Assembly (NCBI GenBank): GCA_002306745.1
Contig: DBSW01000041.1
Coordinates: 1,755 to 22,224, forward strand
DNA length: 20,470 bases
From: Dehalococcoidia bacterium UBA1332
GTDB taxonomy: Bacteria > Chloroflexota > Dehalococcoidia > Lucifugimonadales > Lucifugimonadaceae
Reading direction: 5' to 3'
In this document: positions 1 to 8,214 of the stretch, piece by piece
Position numbering within the stretch: position 1 is the first letter of the stretch
Layout: the number at the start of each line of letters is the position of its first letter
Notes under the pieces: generated by a model
What the model saw: only the letters and a program-made list of their open reading frames with translations
Databases searched by the model: none
Told to the model about the DNA's origin: nothing
Translations under genes and position numbers: made by a program

Positions 1-176
1 CCAGTAGACATAGGTTCAACAACATTTAGCACGGCTGCAGTAGCTACTGCAGCATCGACGGCAGTGCCACCGTCTTTTAGTATTTGGAGTCCGGCTTGAG
101 CGGCTAGTGGCTGGCTAGTGGCGACTGCTCCTCTTTGCGCAACTACGGCAGATCTTCGTGACTTAAAGTAACTCAT
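1..176 (-). CDS. ggt: Gamma-glutamyltranspeptidase, N-terminal fragment (runs off the left edge)
   Basis: Translating the minus strand from the ATG at 176-174 gives 58 codons up to the window edge with no stop. After a short basic start (MSYFKSRRSAVV) comes the beginning of the GGT large subunit: VATSQPLAAQAGLQILKDGG, then TAVDAAVATAAVLNVVEP. This matches the family pattern 'VAT-x-PLA-x-AG-x-x-IL-x-x-GG-x-AVDAAVA-x-x-x-x-L-x-VVEP'. GGT is an Ntn-hydrolase that cleaves gamma-glutamyl bonds, for example in glutathione, and normally self-processes into two chains; the catalytic Thr lies outside this window. There is no signal peptide at this start, so a cytoplasmic protein, as in several GGT-like acylases, is possible. 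It is divergent from the dehydrogenase at 290. The family call is firm; the exact substrate is not known. Confidence 0.85.
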   Translation of the reverse strand, partial: MSYFKSRRSAVVAQRGAVATSQPLAAQAGLQILKDGGTAVDAAVATAAVLNVVEPMST

Positions 177-289
177 CTAAGGGGCTCCAAAACGGATATC
201 GATTCACACTTATGCTGTAAGTCGGGTCATAGTAGCACTGTGAAACATAAAGTAATTAAATAACTTACTATCATGGAGCAATTTCAGAT

Positions 290-1363
290 ATGAAAAAACG
301 ACCAAAAGTAGGTCTCGCTTGCACAAAACAAGTGAGAGATCGGTACATCGCGGACACTGATCTGTATAGGTTAAAGGAATTTGCTGATTTCGAGTGGAGA
401 GAATTTAACGAAGAAACCAGTTGGGATCAAAGCCCTGAATCTAGTCCAGAAGTGTTAGAAGAATTTATCAGATTTGTTTCCGAACTGGATGCTGTAATCG
501 TATGCCATGGTTCTCCTAAAGTTAACGAACATACAATAAAAAAAACCATCAAACTAGGATTGATCGGAGAGTTAGAGGGCGATCGCTTCGCTCAAAGAAT
601 CGACGTTGATGCTGCAAATAATCATGGGGTGAGGGTTGTAGATACGACACATGGATCGTCATACCCTGTTTCCGAGTGGGCTTTAGGAATGATATTGGTT
701 GGACTACGAAACGCCGGAGCTCATTATCGTCGTTTAATCACCAACGAAAAATGGGGCACTGTCGAACAACGTGAAACCGAGCCAGATTTTTTGAAAAATG
801 AAGAGTTGACCGGCAAGACTGTAGGATTAATTGGCGCCGGATATATAGCGCGACGTCTAATTGAACTGCTTAGGCCTTTTAAAGTCCGCTTGCTGGTACA
901 CGATCCTTATGTGCCTTCTGAACTTGCTAGTTCTTTAGACTTCACGTTGACATCATTGAATGCAGTGATGTCTCAGCCCGATGTAATAGCTTGCCTAGCT
1001 CCTTTGACTCCAAGTACACGTAGGATGATTGGGTCCGAGCAAATCGCTATGATTCGTAAAGGTGCTGTGTTTGTAAATGTTTCTAGAGGGGCAATTGTCG
1101 ACTCAGATGCTCTAGTTCGTCGACTTGAAACAGGAGACATTACGGCATGTCTTGATGTTTTTGATCCTGAACCAATTCCGGTTGGGTCAAAAATCAGAAA
1201 CTTAACGAATGTCTTTCTGTCTCCTCATATCGCTGGAACAACTGAAAGATCAAGAACGAGATTTTTTGAGGAGATGGTGAGTGAACTGGAGAGACATTTT
1301 TCGGGTCACCAAACACTGCATAATCTGACAAATTCAGTGTTATCTAACCGACGGGGAGAATAA
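290..1363 (+). CDS. D-isomer-specific 2-hydroxyacid dehydrogenase family protein
   Basis: A 357-residue NAD(P)-dependent oxidoreductase of the D-2-hydroxyacid dehydrogenase family (formate, glycerate, phosphoglycerate and hydroxypyruvate enzymes). The family landmarks are in order: a degenerate N-terminal substrate-binding lobe (about 1-125), the Rossmann dinucleotide motif GAGYIA at 182-187, followed about 20 residues later by HDPY at 204-207 where the cofactor-selecting acidic residue sits, the catalytic Arg in NVSRGAIVD (R266), the acidic partner in DVFDPEPIP (E294) and the catalytic His in LSPHIAGTT (H313). Length is normal. The N-terminal lobe is less typical, so the substrate cannot be named. 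The ATG at 290 has a GGAG eleven bases upstream. It lies alone on the plus strand, divergent from the GGT gene and convergent with the ABC permease operon. Confidence 0.9.
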   Translation: MKKRPKVGLACTKQVRDRYIADTDLYRLKEFADFEWREFNEETSWDQSPESSPEVLEEFIRFVSELDAVIVCHGSPKVNEHTIKKTIKLGLIGELEGDRFAQRIDVDAANNHGVRVVDTTHGSSYPVSEWALGMILVGLRNAGAHYRRLITNEKWGTVEQRETEPDFLKNEELTGKTVGLIGAGYIARRLIELLRPFKVRLLVHDPYVPSELASSLDFTLTSLNAVMSQPDVIACLAPLTPSTRRMIGSEQIAMIRKGAVFVNVSRGAIVDSDALVRRLETGDITACLDVFDPEPIPVGSKIRNLTNVFLSPHIAGTTERSRTRFFEEMVSELERHFSGHQTLHNLTNSVLSNRRGE

Positions 1364-1378
1364 TTTTTCGTAAAAAAC

Positions 1379-1500
1379 CGTGTAAAACAACACGCATTCG
1401 TCTAATCCAGAGTAAAGAAATACAAGCCAGTTCGACACTTATACGTGTAAAAGACACTTTATTCCATTTGAAATTTTACCGTGTAACGTTACCGTGTAAA
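1379..1500. repeat. Four copies of CGTGTAA between convergent genes
   Basis: The gap between the convergent dehydrogenase and permease genes carries CGTGTAA at 1379, 1444, 1480 and 1493, all in the same orientation. Three copies read CGTGTAAA. The last two lie in an 11-base direct repeat, TTACCGTGTAA at 1476-1486 and 1489-1499, spaced 13 bases apart, whose junction creates the perfect palindrome GTAACGTTAC (1483-1492). Function unknown. No clear intrinsic terminator is present in this gap. Confidence 0.6.
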
Positions 1501-1503
1501 TGA

Positions 1504-2487
1504 TCAGCGTGACCTAGGATTCAAGATGTCGTTTAAGGCGTCACCGACTATGTTCCAGCAGAAAATTAATAGCCACACAACAATAATCGGTGCGAGTAAT
1601 TGTTCCGGGTGATCACGAAGTACTGACACACTCGCTCCACCACGTGCTGTGACATCACCAATCATTACACCAAGACTTGGCCGTGGTGGCTGAACCCCCA
1701 AACCGAAAAAGCTTAGAATTACCTCTGAAAGAGCGATCGATCCAATTCCAAAGCTTACCGAAACAATAACTGGACTGACGACATTCGGCAGGATGTGACG
1801 AAATAAAATTCTCGGAGTTGAAGTCCCCATAGCGCGTGCTGCTTCTACGTATTCAGCTTCTCGCAAAACTAGTACTTGACCGCGCACCAGTCGCATCATC
1901 CCAAACCAGCTCAATGGCAATAAAGCTACACCGATTACAAGATAGTCTACTATACCTGAACTAACCAAACCAGTTATTCCATATGAATCTTCGACATCGC
2001 GTGCAAACTCAACAATACGAGGTCGTAGAGTGGCCGCAAGAAGAATGATTAAAAGAATGTCTGGGAAAACGGATATTACCTCTCCTATCCTCATAATTAC
2101 GGCGTCCAACCACCCTCTAAAATAACCTGCGACTAAACCAATACTGACTCCTAGTAATAGACTTCCAGTGATGAACGATGTTACGGTAATGATCACAGTT
2201 GTCTGTATGCCCCAGATAACTCGTGTGTACAGGTCTCGCCCGGCACGATCAGTCCCAAACCAGTGTTCTGTGCTTGGTCCTTGCTGAGTGTTACGGAGAT
2301 CCGTCTCGCGATAATCGTGAGTCTGTATCACTGGAGCCAAAATTCCAAGAATGTAAATTAAGGCAATAATGATTAGGCTTGAGAACGCTAACCGACGTTT
2401 ACGAAATTGAGACCATACTCTTCTCCATAATCCGTTATATCTGGGATCGTCTACTCTGGGCGCCTTTATGTCGGTAGAGGAAGTCAA
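1504..2487 (-). CDS. Peptide/nickel-type ABC transporter permease (DppC/OppC family)
   Basis: Inner-membrane permease of a peptide-class ABC importer, 327 residues. A hydrophilic N-terminus is followed by a first membrane segment at about 33-54, then a periplasmic stretch with the family signature HWFGTDRAGRDLYTRVIWG (75-93). Further segments follow, and the EAA loop that docks the ATPase is EAARAMGTSTPRILFRHILP (215-234). Residues about 155-182 (RPRIVEFARDVEDSYGITG) form an extra hydrophilic insertion relative to standard DppC, which explains the slightly long protein. The start is TTG at 2487, four bases after the stop of the upstream permease gene and with no ATG nearby, so translational coupling is likely. 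It is the last gene of the importer operon; no ATP-binding subunit follows. Confidence 0.92.
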   Translation of the reverse strand: MTSSTDIKAPRVDDPRYNGLWRRVWSQFRKRRLAFSSLIIIALIYILGILAPVIQTHDYRETDLRNTQQGPSTEHWFGTDRAGRDLYTRVIWGIQTTVIITVTSFITGSLLLGVSIGLVAGYFRGWLDAVIMRIGEVISVFPDILLIILLAATLRPRIVEFARDVEDSYGITGLVSSGIVDYLVIGVALLPLSWFGMMRLVRGQVLVLREAEYVEAARAMGTSTPRILFRHILPNVVSPVIVSVSFGIGSIALSEVILSFFGLGVQPPRPSLGVMIGDVTARGGASVSVLRDHPEQLLAPIIVVWLLIFCWNIVGDALNDILNPRSR

Positions 2488-2491
2488 TTTT

Positions 2492-3421
2492 TTACTGCAG
2501 CCTTATTCGTGGATCGACAATGGTATAAGCAATGTCGATAACAAGATTTGCTAACACGAGCATTACAGCGCCTAGCAGTACAAAAGCAGTCAAAACCGGA
2601 AAATCTCGCTGAAAAATAGCGTCAAGCGAAAGCCGACCAGCACCTGGAATACCATAAATAAGTTCAACTATTAGAGAACCACCAAACATACCCGCCAACG
2701 TGAATCCCATAATGGTAAGAATGGGTAATAGAGCATTTCGTGCTACATGTCGATAATTGACGACAAAGTTAGACATTCCCTTGGCGCGTGCTGTGCGCAC
2801 GTACTCCTGTCCGATTATCTCAAGTGTACTGGCTCGCATATGCCGAACAAAAACAGCAGCACCTGGAATACCAATAGTCAGTGCGGGAAGAATTATCTGA
2901 AGTGAAAAGAATCCACCCCACCCTGCAGCCGGAACCCAGTGAAGTTTGACAGCAAAGAACAAAATCAAGAACGGCGCAGTAAAGAAAACCGGCATTGCAT
3001 AGAGTATTAGCATTGTGATTACGATGGTGGGATCTTTCGCAGTTCCTTGTTTTTTTGCAGCATAGAAGCCGAGGGGCAAGCCCACTGTAATCGCAACTAT
3101 CAAAGCGGCAATGTTCAATTGCAAAGACACCCACAGTCGAGGTGTAATGATCTCCAGTACCGGTTTCCCCTGGTATTGATAACTATCACCGAGATCGCCG
3201 CGAAGTGCATCTGATATGTACTGCACATATCGGACTGGAATCGGACGGTCGAGCCCTAGACGTTCACGTTCACGTTCGATTCTTTCAGGAGTTGCTCTGT
3301 TTCCCAGTCGGAGTTCAGCGGGATCTCCTGGGGCAAAGGTCCCCATAATGAACACAAAAAAAGCCGCTAGTGCTAACAACACAGGGGTCCACAACAATCT
3401 CCGAATGATGTAAACCAGCAT
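2492..3421 (-). CDS. Peptide/nickel-type ABC transporter permease (DppB/OppB family)
   Basis: Partner permease of the DppC-like protein, 309 residues. The N-terminus MLVYIIRRLLWTPVLLALAA is the usual first membrane helix of DppB. It is followed by the periplasmic segment with PGDPAELRLGNRAT, RERLGLDRPIPVRYVQYI and GDLGDSYQYQGKPV (about 31-88), which are standard landmarks of the family. Later helices follow, and the cytoplasmic EAA loop is EYVRTARAKGMSNFVVNYRH (206-225). The ATG at 3421 has a GGAGG thirteen bases upstream, a long but usable spacing. It lies between the lipoprotein gene (123-base gap) and the second permease (four-base gap). The pair forms the heterodimeric channel; the ligand could be peptides, nickel or other small solutes and cannot be told from sequence. 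Confidence 0.92.
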   Translation of the reverse strand: MLVYIIRRLLWTPVLLALAAFFVFIMGTFAPGDPAELRLGNRATPERIERERERLGLDRPIPVRYVQYISDALRGDLGDSYQYQGKPVLEIITPRLWVSLQLNIAALIVAITVGLPLGFYAAKKQGTAKDPTIVITMLILYAMPVFFTAPFLILFFAVKLHWVPAAGWGGFFSLQIILPALTIGIPGAAVFVRHMRASTLEIIGQEYVRTARAKGMSNFVVNYRHVARNALLPILTIMGFTLAGMFGGSLIVELIYGIPGAGRLSLDAIFQRDFPVLTAFVLLGAVMLVLANLVIDIAYTIVDPRIRLQ

Positions 3422-3544
3422 CTACGTTGAATGACCTCCGCCAGTTTTCGCCACCTGTTTGCGTGACGATCTTTTGTTTAAATCACGACGATATACATAC
3501 CCGATGTTTTAGTAGAGCAATATTTCATCAAATGTTGTTAAAAA

Positions 3545-5248
3545 CTACTTATCTAGCCAAACATCCTTGAACTTCGAAACTGTAAGTGAAGAGAAAATAT
3601 AATCTTTAACCCAGGGTTTCACGAGTGCCTTAGAATCGACTCCCCACCAAAGTGGCAGCCATGCAGCATCCGAAACAACGATCTGTTCAGCATCGTTATA
3701 GTACTGAACGCGTTTTGTTGCATCCTGTTCTGTTTGAGCGGATATTACAAAATCATCTACTTCATTATTGTTGTATCCACCGTAGTTAATTGCGCTGGTC
3801 GATCGGAAAAGTACATCTATAAAAGTTTGTGGATCGGGATAATCAGCCTGCCATGATAAACCGCTCCAGGCCTGAAGCCGCCCGCGATGTAGATCTTGGA
3901 TATAGGTCGCCCATTCAACTTGTTGAATCTCGATCTCTATTCCTAGATTTTGTCGCCACATGTCAGCTACTACTTCTGTTGTCAGGCCTGGTGATCCCCC
4001 GGTACCCGGAACTGTCAAAACTATTCTCGGACGTTCATCTGAATTCCCATAGGCGGATTGAGCCAAAAGTTCCTGTGCAAGTACAGGGTCAAATTCCAAA
4101 CCTTGTATATCTGCTGAATAACCTGGAAACCCTGGAGGTATTATCCCGTAAGCCGGCTTTACAAGGTTTGAGAACACTTGATCGGCTATTAGTTGTTTAT
4201 CGACAGCATGGTTCAGAGCGCGACGGAAATTCACATCGTCGAATGGGGGCTCATTGATATTAAATCCAACATATGAAACAGCAAAATTGGGTGGAACTTC
4301 GACAAGGTCTTTATTTAAGTCTTCAGTCGGATCCTGTACACGTTCAAGGTCGGCTAGACCGACACCAGTAACATCAATCTCATCATTCTCGTACATCGCC
4401 ATAGCAACACCGCCAGCTAAATTGAAGACTACCTCGTCAAGGTAAGCAGGTTGATCCCAGAAATTTTCATTACGGGCGAGTCTTATTCGTTGACCAATTC
4501 GGTACTCTTTCAAGGTAAAGGGTCCGGTACTCACTGGCTTATCTACCCAATCACGACCCATAGATTCAATGTTGTTTCTGTTAAGTACGAATGCGGTTGG
4601 ATAAGTTAGTTTCGCTATGAAATAGGCCTTTGGTGCGTCGATTTTCAACCGCAGGGTTCTCTCATCGATTACTTCAATCCCTTGAGCAGTTGTCGCTGTT
4701 CCTTCAACAATTGCTTTTATACCTACGATGTCACCAAGGAATTCTTCTGCCACGGTTGAGGCTGTATCAGGATGCGCAGCCCGCTCGAAAGACCATTTGA
4801 AGTCTTGAGCAGTAACGGGATCTCCGTTAGAGAATTTCAGACCATTCCGCAACTTAAATTCGTACACCGTGCCGTCTGCAAGTACTGACCAAGATTCAGC
4901 AAGATCTGGCTCAAATGGATTGGACGGATCAGTTCCAAGCCTTACAAGTCCAGAGAACACTTCGATCACAATTCCATAGGAGGTACCGTCGGTGACTAGA
5001 TGTGGATCTAAAGTTGGAGGGTCACTCCACAACGTGTTAAATATCCCGCCCTGTTTTGGGGCATCACTGTCAGAGACCGAATTATTGTCTTTAAGATCAG
5101 GTGCGATTGCTGGCTGCGTCGCACGAGCAGCTGGTGGTGTCGAAGTAGGTGGAGGAGATTCACTAGAGGCAGTTTCCGAATCGCCACTGCAGCCGACGAC
5201 TGCAATCAGCATAAGGCTTATGGCAGCCGTAAAAAACGTTCTTCTCAT
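3545..5248 (-). CDS. ABC transporter substrate-binding lipoprotein (family 5, peptide/nickel type)
   Basis: Extracytoplasmic solute receptor for the two permeases downstream. From the ATG at 5248 the protein has 567 residues: a lipoprotein signal peptide MRRTFFTAAISLMLIAVVGC with lipobox VVGC (Cys20), a low-complexity Ser/Pro/Thr/Ala linker to about residue 55, then a full SBP_bac_5 domain starting QGGIFNTLWSDPPTLDPHLV. Typical family segments include GLKFSNGDPVTAQDFKWSFE, STGPFTLKEYRIGQRIRLARN, NINEPPFDDVNFRRALNHAV and GLSWQADYPDPQTFIDVLF. The frame also opens seven codons earlier at a TTG (5269) with its own GAGG nine bases upstream. I prefer the ATG, which also has AGGA nine bases upstream and gives a conventional signal peptide. 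The protein should be anchored in the outer face of the cytoplasmic membrane. The ligand is unknown. Confidence 0.93.
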   Translation of the reverse strand: MRRTFFTAAISLMLIAVVGCSGDSETASSESPPPTSTPPAARATQPAIAPDLKDNNSVSDSDAPKQGGIFNTLWSDPPTLDPHLVTDGTSYGIVIEVFSGLVRLGTDPSNPFEPDLAESWSVLADGTVYEFKLRNGLKFSNGDPVTAQDFKWSFERAAHPDTASTVAEEFLGDIVGIKAIVEGTATTAQGIEVIDERTLRLKIDAPKAYFIAKLTYPTAFVLNRNNIESMGRDWVDKPVSTGPFTLKEYRIGQRIRLARNENFWDQPAYLDEVVFNLAGGVAMAMYENDEIDVTGVGLADLERVQDPTEDLNKDLVEVPPNFAVSYVGFNINEPPFDDVNFRRALNHAVDKQLIADQVFSNLVKPAYGIIPPGFPGYSADIQGLEFDPVLAQELLAQSAYGNSDERPRIVLTVPGTGGSPGLTTEVVADMWRQNLGIEIEIQQVEWATYIQDLHRGRLQAWSGLSWQADYPDPQTFIDVLFRSTSAINYGGYNNNEVDDFVISAQTEQDATKRVQYYNDAEQIVVSDAAWLPLWWGVDSKALVKPWVKDYIFSSLTVSKFKDVWLDK

Positions 5249-5414
5249 AGAATTTGATCCTAATTTCAACTTATTTAATCCTCTACGGGCAAGCCTTAGA
5301 CTGATTTTTAGCTAAGAAAAGTGAGCGCTTGTTCCTCATTTATTTCACAGACCATGTCTATATCGTAAATATTTCCACGACAATTAATCCAAAGATTGCA
5401 AATGCGATATTTCA

Positions 5415-6567
5415 TCAATCAGACTCTCCTGATGAAGACACAGATTCAACCTTTGAGCGTAAGTATGACTTCAATAATTCATCTAAATCACCATCTAGTA
5501 CAGCTTGCGCATCACCGGTCTGATAATCGGTCCGATGGTCTTTAACCATCTGGTATGGGTGTTGAACGTAACTTCTAACTTGTCTTCCAAATTCTGCTGA
5601 AACGTGCTCGCCTTTAAGAGCTGCCCGTTCTTTGGCCTTTTTTTGCATGTCTAGATCTACCAGTCGTGCAAGTAAAATTCTCATAGCAACTTCACGGTTT
5701 TGAGATTGCGACCTTTCATTTTGCACGGCTACTACGATATTTGTAGGTAAATGCGTTATTCGAATAGCAGTGGAGTTTTTCTGGACATTCTGGCCACCGT
5801 TTCCACTCGCACGGAACACATCTATTCTTAAATCGTCCGAATTGATTTTCACATCTTCAGACTTGTCAGCTTCGGGCAGAGCTTCTACAAGCGCAAAACT
5901 TGTGTGTCGTCTATGATCAGCATCGAATGGTGAGAGTCTTACTAGGCGATGTACTCCGCGTTCGGATTTTAAGTAGCCATAAGCATATTTACCGTCAATT
6001 TTTATAGTTGCGCTTTTTATTCCTGCTTCATCACCAGGCATCTGATCGAGCACTTCCGCATGAAAACCACGCTGTTCAGCCCAGCGTGTATACATACGTA
6101 CTAACATTTCAGCCCAATCTTGAGCATCAACACCGCCTGCCCCTTGCTTTACATAAAGAATCGCCGGCCGTGAATCGTATTCTCCACTGAGTTGTAATTC
6201 GAACTCTAAAGACTCAATTGTTTTTGAAATCTGATTTAGATCTGCAGAAAGTTGTGCGATTAACGTCTCATCTTTCTCTTCTGCAGCCAGAATTAAAAGC
6301 TCTTCTATGTTTGCAATATCACTTGAAAGATTCGTCCATGTTTCCATTTCGCTGCGAATCGCGGAAAGTTTTCGCATGTGCGCTTGAGCATAGTCAGAAT
6401 TGTCCCAGAAATCTGGTTCAGAGGCTTCTTTTTCTAAAGTTTCGACACTACGTTCGAGCTCAGCGAGGTCAAAGTCGCCTCACTATCTCTTCGACACGTA
6501 AGCGCAGTTCTTTAACTTCAGTAAGAAGGATTTTCGTGTTGGAGGTAATTGTTTCGCTATTTGCCAT
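5415..6567 (-). CDS. prfB: Peptide chain release factor 2, with programmed +1 frameshift
   Basis: RF2 releases finished peptides at UGA and UAA codons. The gene is in two frames. From the ATG at 6567, 32 codons (MANSETITSN ... EEIVRRL) run into an in-frame TGA at 6471-6469. Skipping one T at CTT-T-GAC continues as DLAELERSVETLEKEASEPD and joins the long frame to a stop at 5417-5415, giving 383 residues. The RF2-type SPF stop-recognition tripeptide is at about 212-214 (LVRLSPFDADHRRHTSF). The GGQ peptidyl-hydrolysis motif is at about 257-259 (RASGNGGQNVQ). The protein is about seven residues longer at the front than E. coli RF2, and both motifs are shifted by the same seven. Starting instead at the ATG at 6377 would lose the N-terminal helical domain. 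The frameshift makes RF2 control its own level. Confidence 0.96.
6465..6480 (-). other. prfB +1 ribosomal frameshift site
   Basis: On the minus strand the sequence reads GTGAGG-CGA-CTT-TGA-C. The internal Shine-Dalgarno-like GAGG ends exactly three bases before the slippery CTT. It is followed by the poor-context stop TGAC at 6471-6468, the same spacing and the same CTT-TGA-C as the E. coli prfB site. Low RF2 allows slippage of the CTT-decoding tRNA into the +1 frame. Both reading frames are otherwise intact across the site. Confidence 0.95.
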
Positions 6568-6652
6568 TAGTAACACGTACTGTTGAGTCTGTGGGGACCG
6601 GTTGATATGCGTTGTAAAAAGTACACCGGGCCCCATCACCGTAGCTACCCTA

Positions 6653-6661
6653 ATTATAACA
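6653..6661 (-). promoter_or_regulatory. Candidate extended -10 promoter for prfB
   Basis: The minus strand reads TGTTATAAT, a perfect TATAAT (6658-6653) preceded by the extended -10 element TGn. No good -35 is seen at 17 bases. Transcription would begin near 6646, giving prfB a leader of about 80 bases. No clear Shine-Dalgarno precedes the ATG at 6567. Confidence 0.45.
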
Positions 6662-6751
6662 ATTTAGTTGCTTTTATTACTCGGTATATATATGAGTATA
6701 TTTAACAATATTCAGTCCATTACGATTGCTTGAATGTTATCTTTGGAACAT

Positions 6752-6828
6752 CGGGGCGTGGCGCAGTCCGGTAGCGCACTGCACTGGGGGTGCAGAGGCC
6801 ACAGGTTCAAATCCTGTCGCCCCGACCA
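6752..6828 (+). tRNA. tRNA-Pro (anticodon GGG)
   Basis: A complete 77-base cloverleaf. The acceptor stem is CGGGGCG (6752-6758) with CGCCCCG (6818-6824), then discriminator A and an encoded CCA (6826-6828). The D-arm is GCGC-loop-GCGC. The anticodon stem CTGCA/TGCAG encloses loop CTGGGGG, giving anticodon GGG for proline codons CCC and CCU. The T-arm is ACAGG-TTCAAAT-CCTGT. It is the only RNA gene identified and sits alone on the plus strand between prfB and the MFS gene. No clear consensus promoter or terminator could be assigned. Confidence 0.97.
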
Positions 6829-6888
6829 TATTTACAATTGATTTTGGTGGATCCTAAACTATTTATTGCTGAAGCCCTACCTACCTTT

Positions 6889-8214
6889 TCAAACTAAAGC
6901 CTGTGACGATCGGACTGGTTTTTTTATCGAGAGAAAAACTGTTGCCGCAGCAATAAGCAGTCCAGATCCTATCCAAAGAACAATCTCGTAAGAACCTGTC
7001 ACATCTTTTACCCAACCCGCGGCAACGGGCATTGAAAATAATGCCAAGTTATATATTGGTGATAGTAGTCCACGAATCGTGGCGAACCTTTTACGACCGA
7101 AGCAATCGCCCACAAGTGCCCAATTCAGTCCAGATCCAATCTCTGTCCCAGAAAAAAGGAGCATAGCAGCGAAAATTGGCCATGTACCATCGACGAGATT
7201 AAGTAGCATAAGAGAAATGCCAGCTGATATGTAGCAACCTGCGAGCATCACTGGTCTACCGATTCGGTCACTTAACCATCCAAACACAAGAATCAAGGGA
7301 ACTGAAAAAAGAGCCAACAGGCCAATCAGATTGGCGCTCATCTGTTGTGTCTCACCTTTCCAAACAAGTATCGGCACGAAATGAACAAAAATCGTTCCGT
7401 GAACTGACATCCTTAATACGGTGCCGAGGGCGAGTGTCCAAAATGCACGCGTTCGAATAGCTTCTTTTGCGGTCCAGTCATCATCGCTATCAGCTATTTG
7501 GTTGTCAGGTAAATTTTTGTTATCGACAATCGTTTTGTCTGAGTTGATCTTTTTTATAGGATCTCCATCAGGGCCAACCCCAATAGATTCTGGCGAGCGT
7601 TTGAAAACTACTCCCATAGGCGCTATAAATAGGATCATTCCGACGCCAACCCATATAGCAGTAGTCTCCCATCCATACCGCAAAATAGATATAGATAGCA
7701 ACGGAACCATAAATGCGCCACCAAGTCTGAATGCAGCGCTGTTGATCGACATGACCATACCGCGACGACGAGAGAACCATGTATTAAGTGCAGTCGTAGA
7801 CGCTTGCATAAAGCCCGTCGTCGATCCTAATGAAACGACAAAAACATAAATTAGTAGGAATGATATAAATGTGCTTGTTTGAGACAGTAGGATATATCCG
7901 ACGCCGGTTGCTATTGTCCCTGCAATTAACAGCCGTCTAACACCGTATTTATCCAGTAGCCAACCAGTGACTGGTCCTACCAAGCCGTTTTCAACTCGTG
8001 AGAGAGCGAATGGCATCGCTGTCTGTGCTGTCGAAAGGCCAAGACTCTGCGATATAGGAATAAAAAAAACGGTGAAACCTTGCCAATGGACTGATCCACC
8101 AAAACCATTGATTGCTGCCGATGCAGCTACGATGTTCCAGCCATAAAAACGTTTTTTTTTGGCGGGTTTTGAATCTTGTTTCTCAGTTGTATTTTCGATG
8201 CTTGGCAAACTCAA
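6889..8214 (-). CDS. MFS transporter (oxalate/formate-antiporter-like)
   Basis: A 441-residue carrier of the major facilitator superfamily with two blocks of six hydrophobic segments. Residues 1-22 are a polar, Lys-rich cytoplasmic tail. The first helix starts at FYGWNIVAASAAINGFGG, an opening common in the oxalate/formate antiporter and monocarboxylate groups. MFS motif A is GPVTGWLLDKYGVRRLL (80-96) between helices 2 and 3, and its second-half equivalent is GWLSDRIGRPV. A long acidic, hydrophilic central loop (about 207-252, including SDDDW) separates the halves. The start is TTG at 8214, overlapping the stop of the methyltransferase gene in TTGA; no ATG lies nearby. Last gene of a three-gene overlapping operon. 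Its cargo may be an organic acid made by the amidase in the same operon, but this is inference. Confidence 0.9.
   Translation of the reverse strand: MSLPSIENTTEKQDSKPAKKKRFYGWNIVAASAAINGFGGSVHWQGFTVFFIPISQSLGLSTAQTAMPFALSRVENGLVGPVTGWLLDKYGVRRLLIAGTIATGVGYILLSQTSTFISFLLIYVFVVSLGSTTGFMQASTTALNTWFSRRRGMVMSINSAAFRLGGAFMVPLLSISILRYGWETTAIWVGVGMILFIAPMGVVFKRSPESIGVGPDGDPIKKINSDKTIVDNKNLPDNQIADSDDDWTAKEAIRTRAFWTLALGTVLRMSVHGTIFVHFVPILVWKGETQQMSANLIGLLALFSVPLILVFGWLSDRIGRPVMLAGCYISAGISLMLLNLVDGTWPIFAAMLLFSGTEIGSGLNWALVGDCFGRKRFATIRGLLSPIYNLALFSMPVAAGWVKDVTGSYEIVLWIGSGLLIAAATVFLSIKKPVRSSQALV

Noticed and set aside
3829..4257. 142-codon plus-strand open frame opposite the solute-binding lipoprotein
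   Set aside because: An antisense shadow; the minus-strand product carries all the family motifs.
6377..6377. ATG at 6377 as the prfB start
   Set aside because: Homology continues upstream through DLAELERSVETLEKEASEPD to the frameshift site and the ATG at 6567.
6678..6698. TACTC-GGTATATATAT-GAGTA hairpin between prfB and tRNA-Pro
   Set aside because: Five pairs with an AT-rich loop in an AT-rich promoter region; no T-run and not clearly beyond chance.
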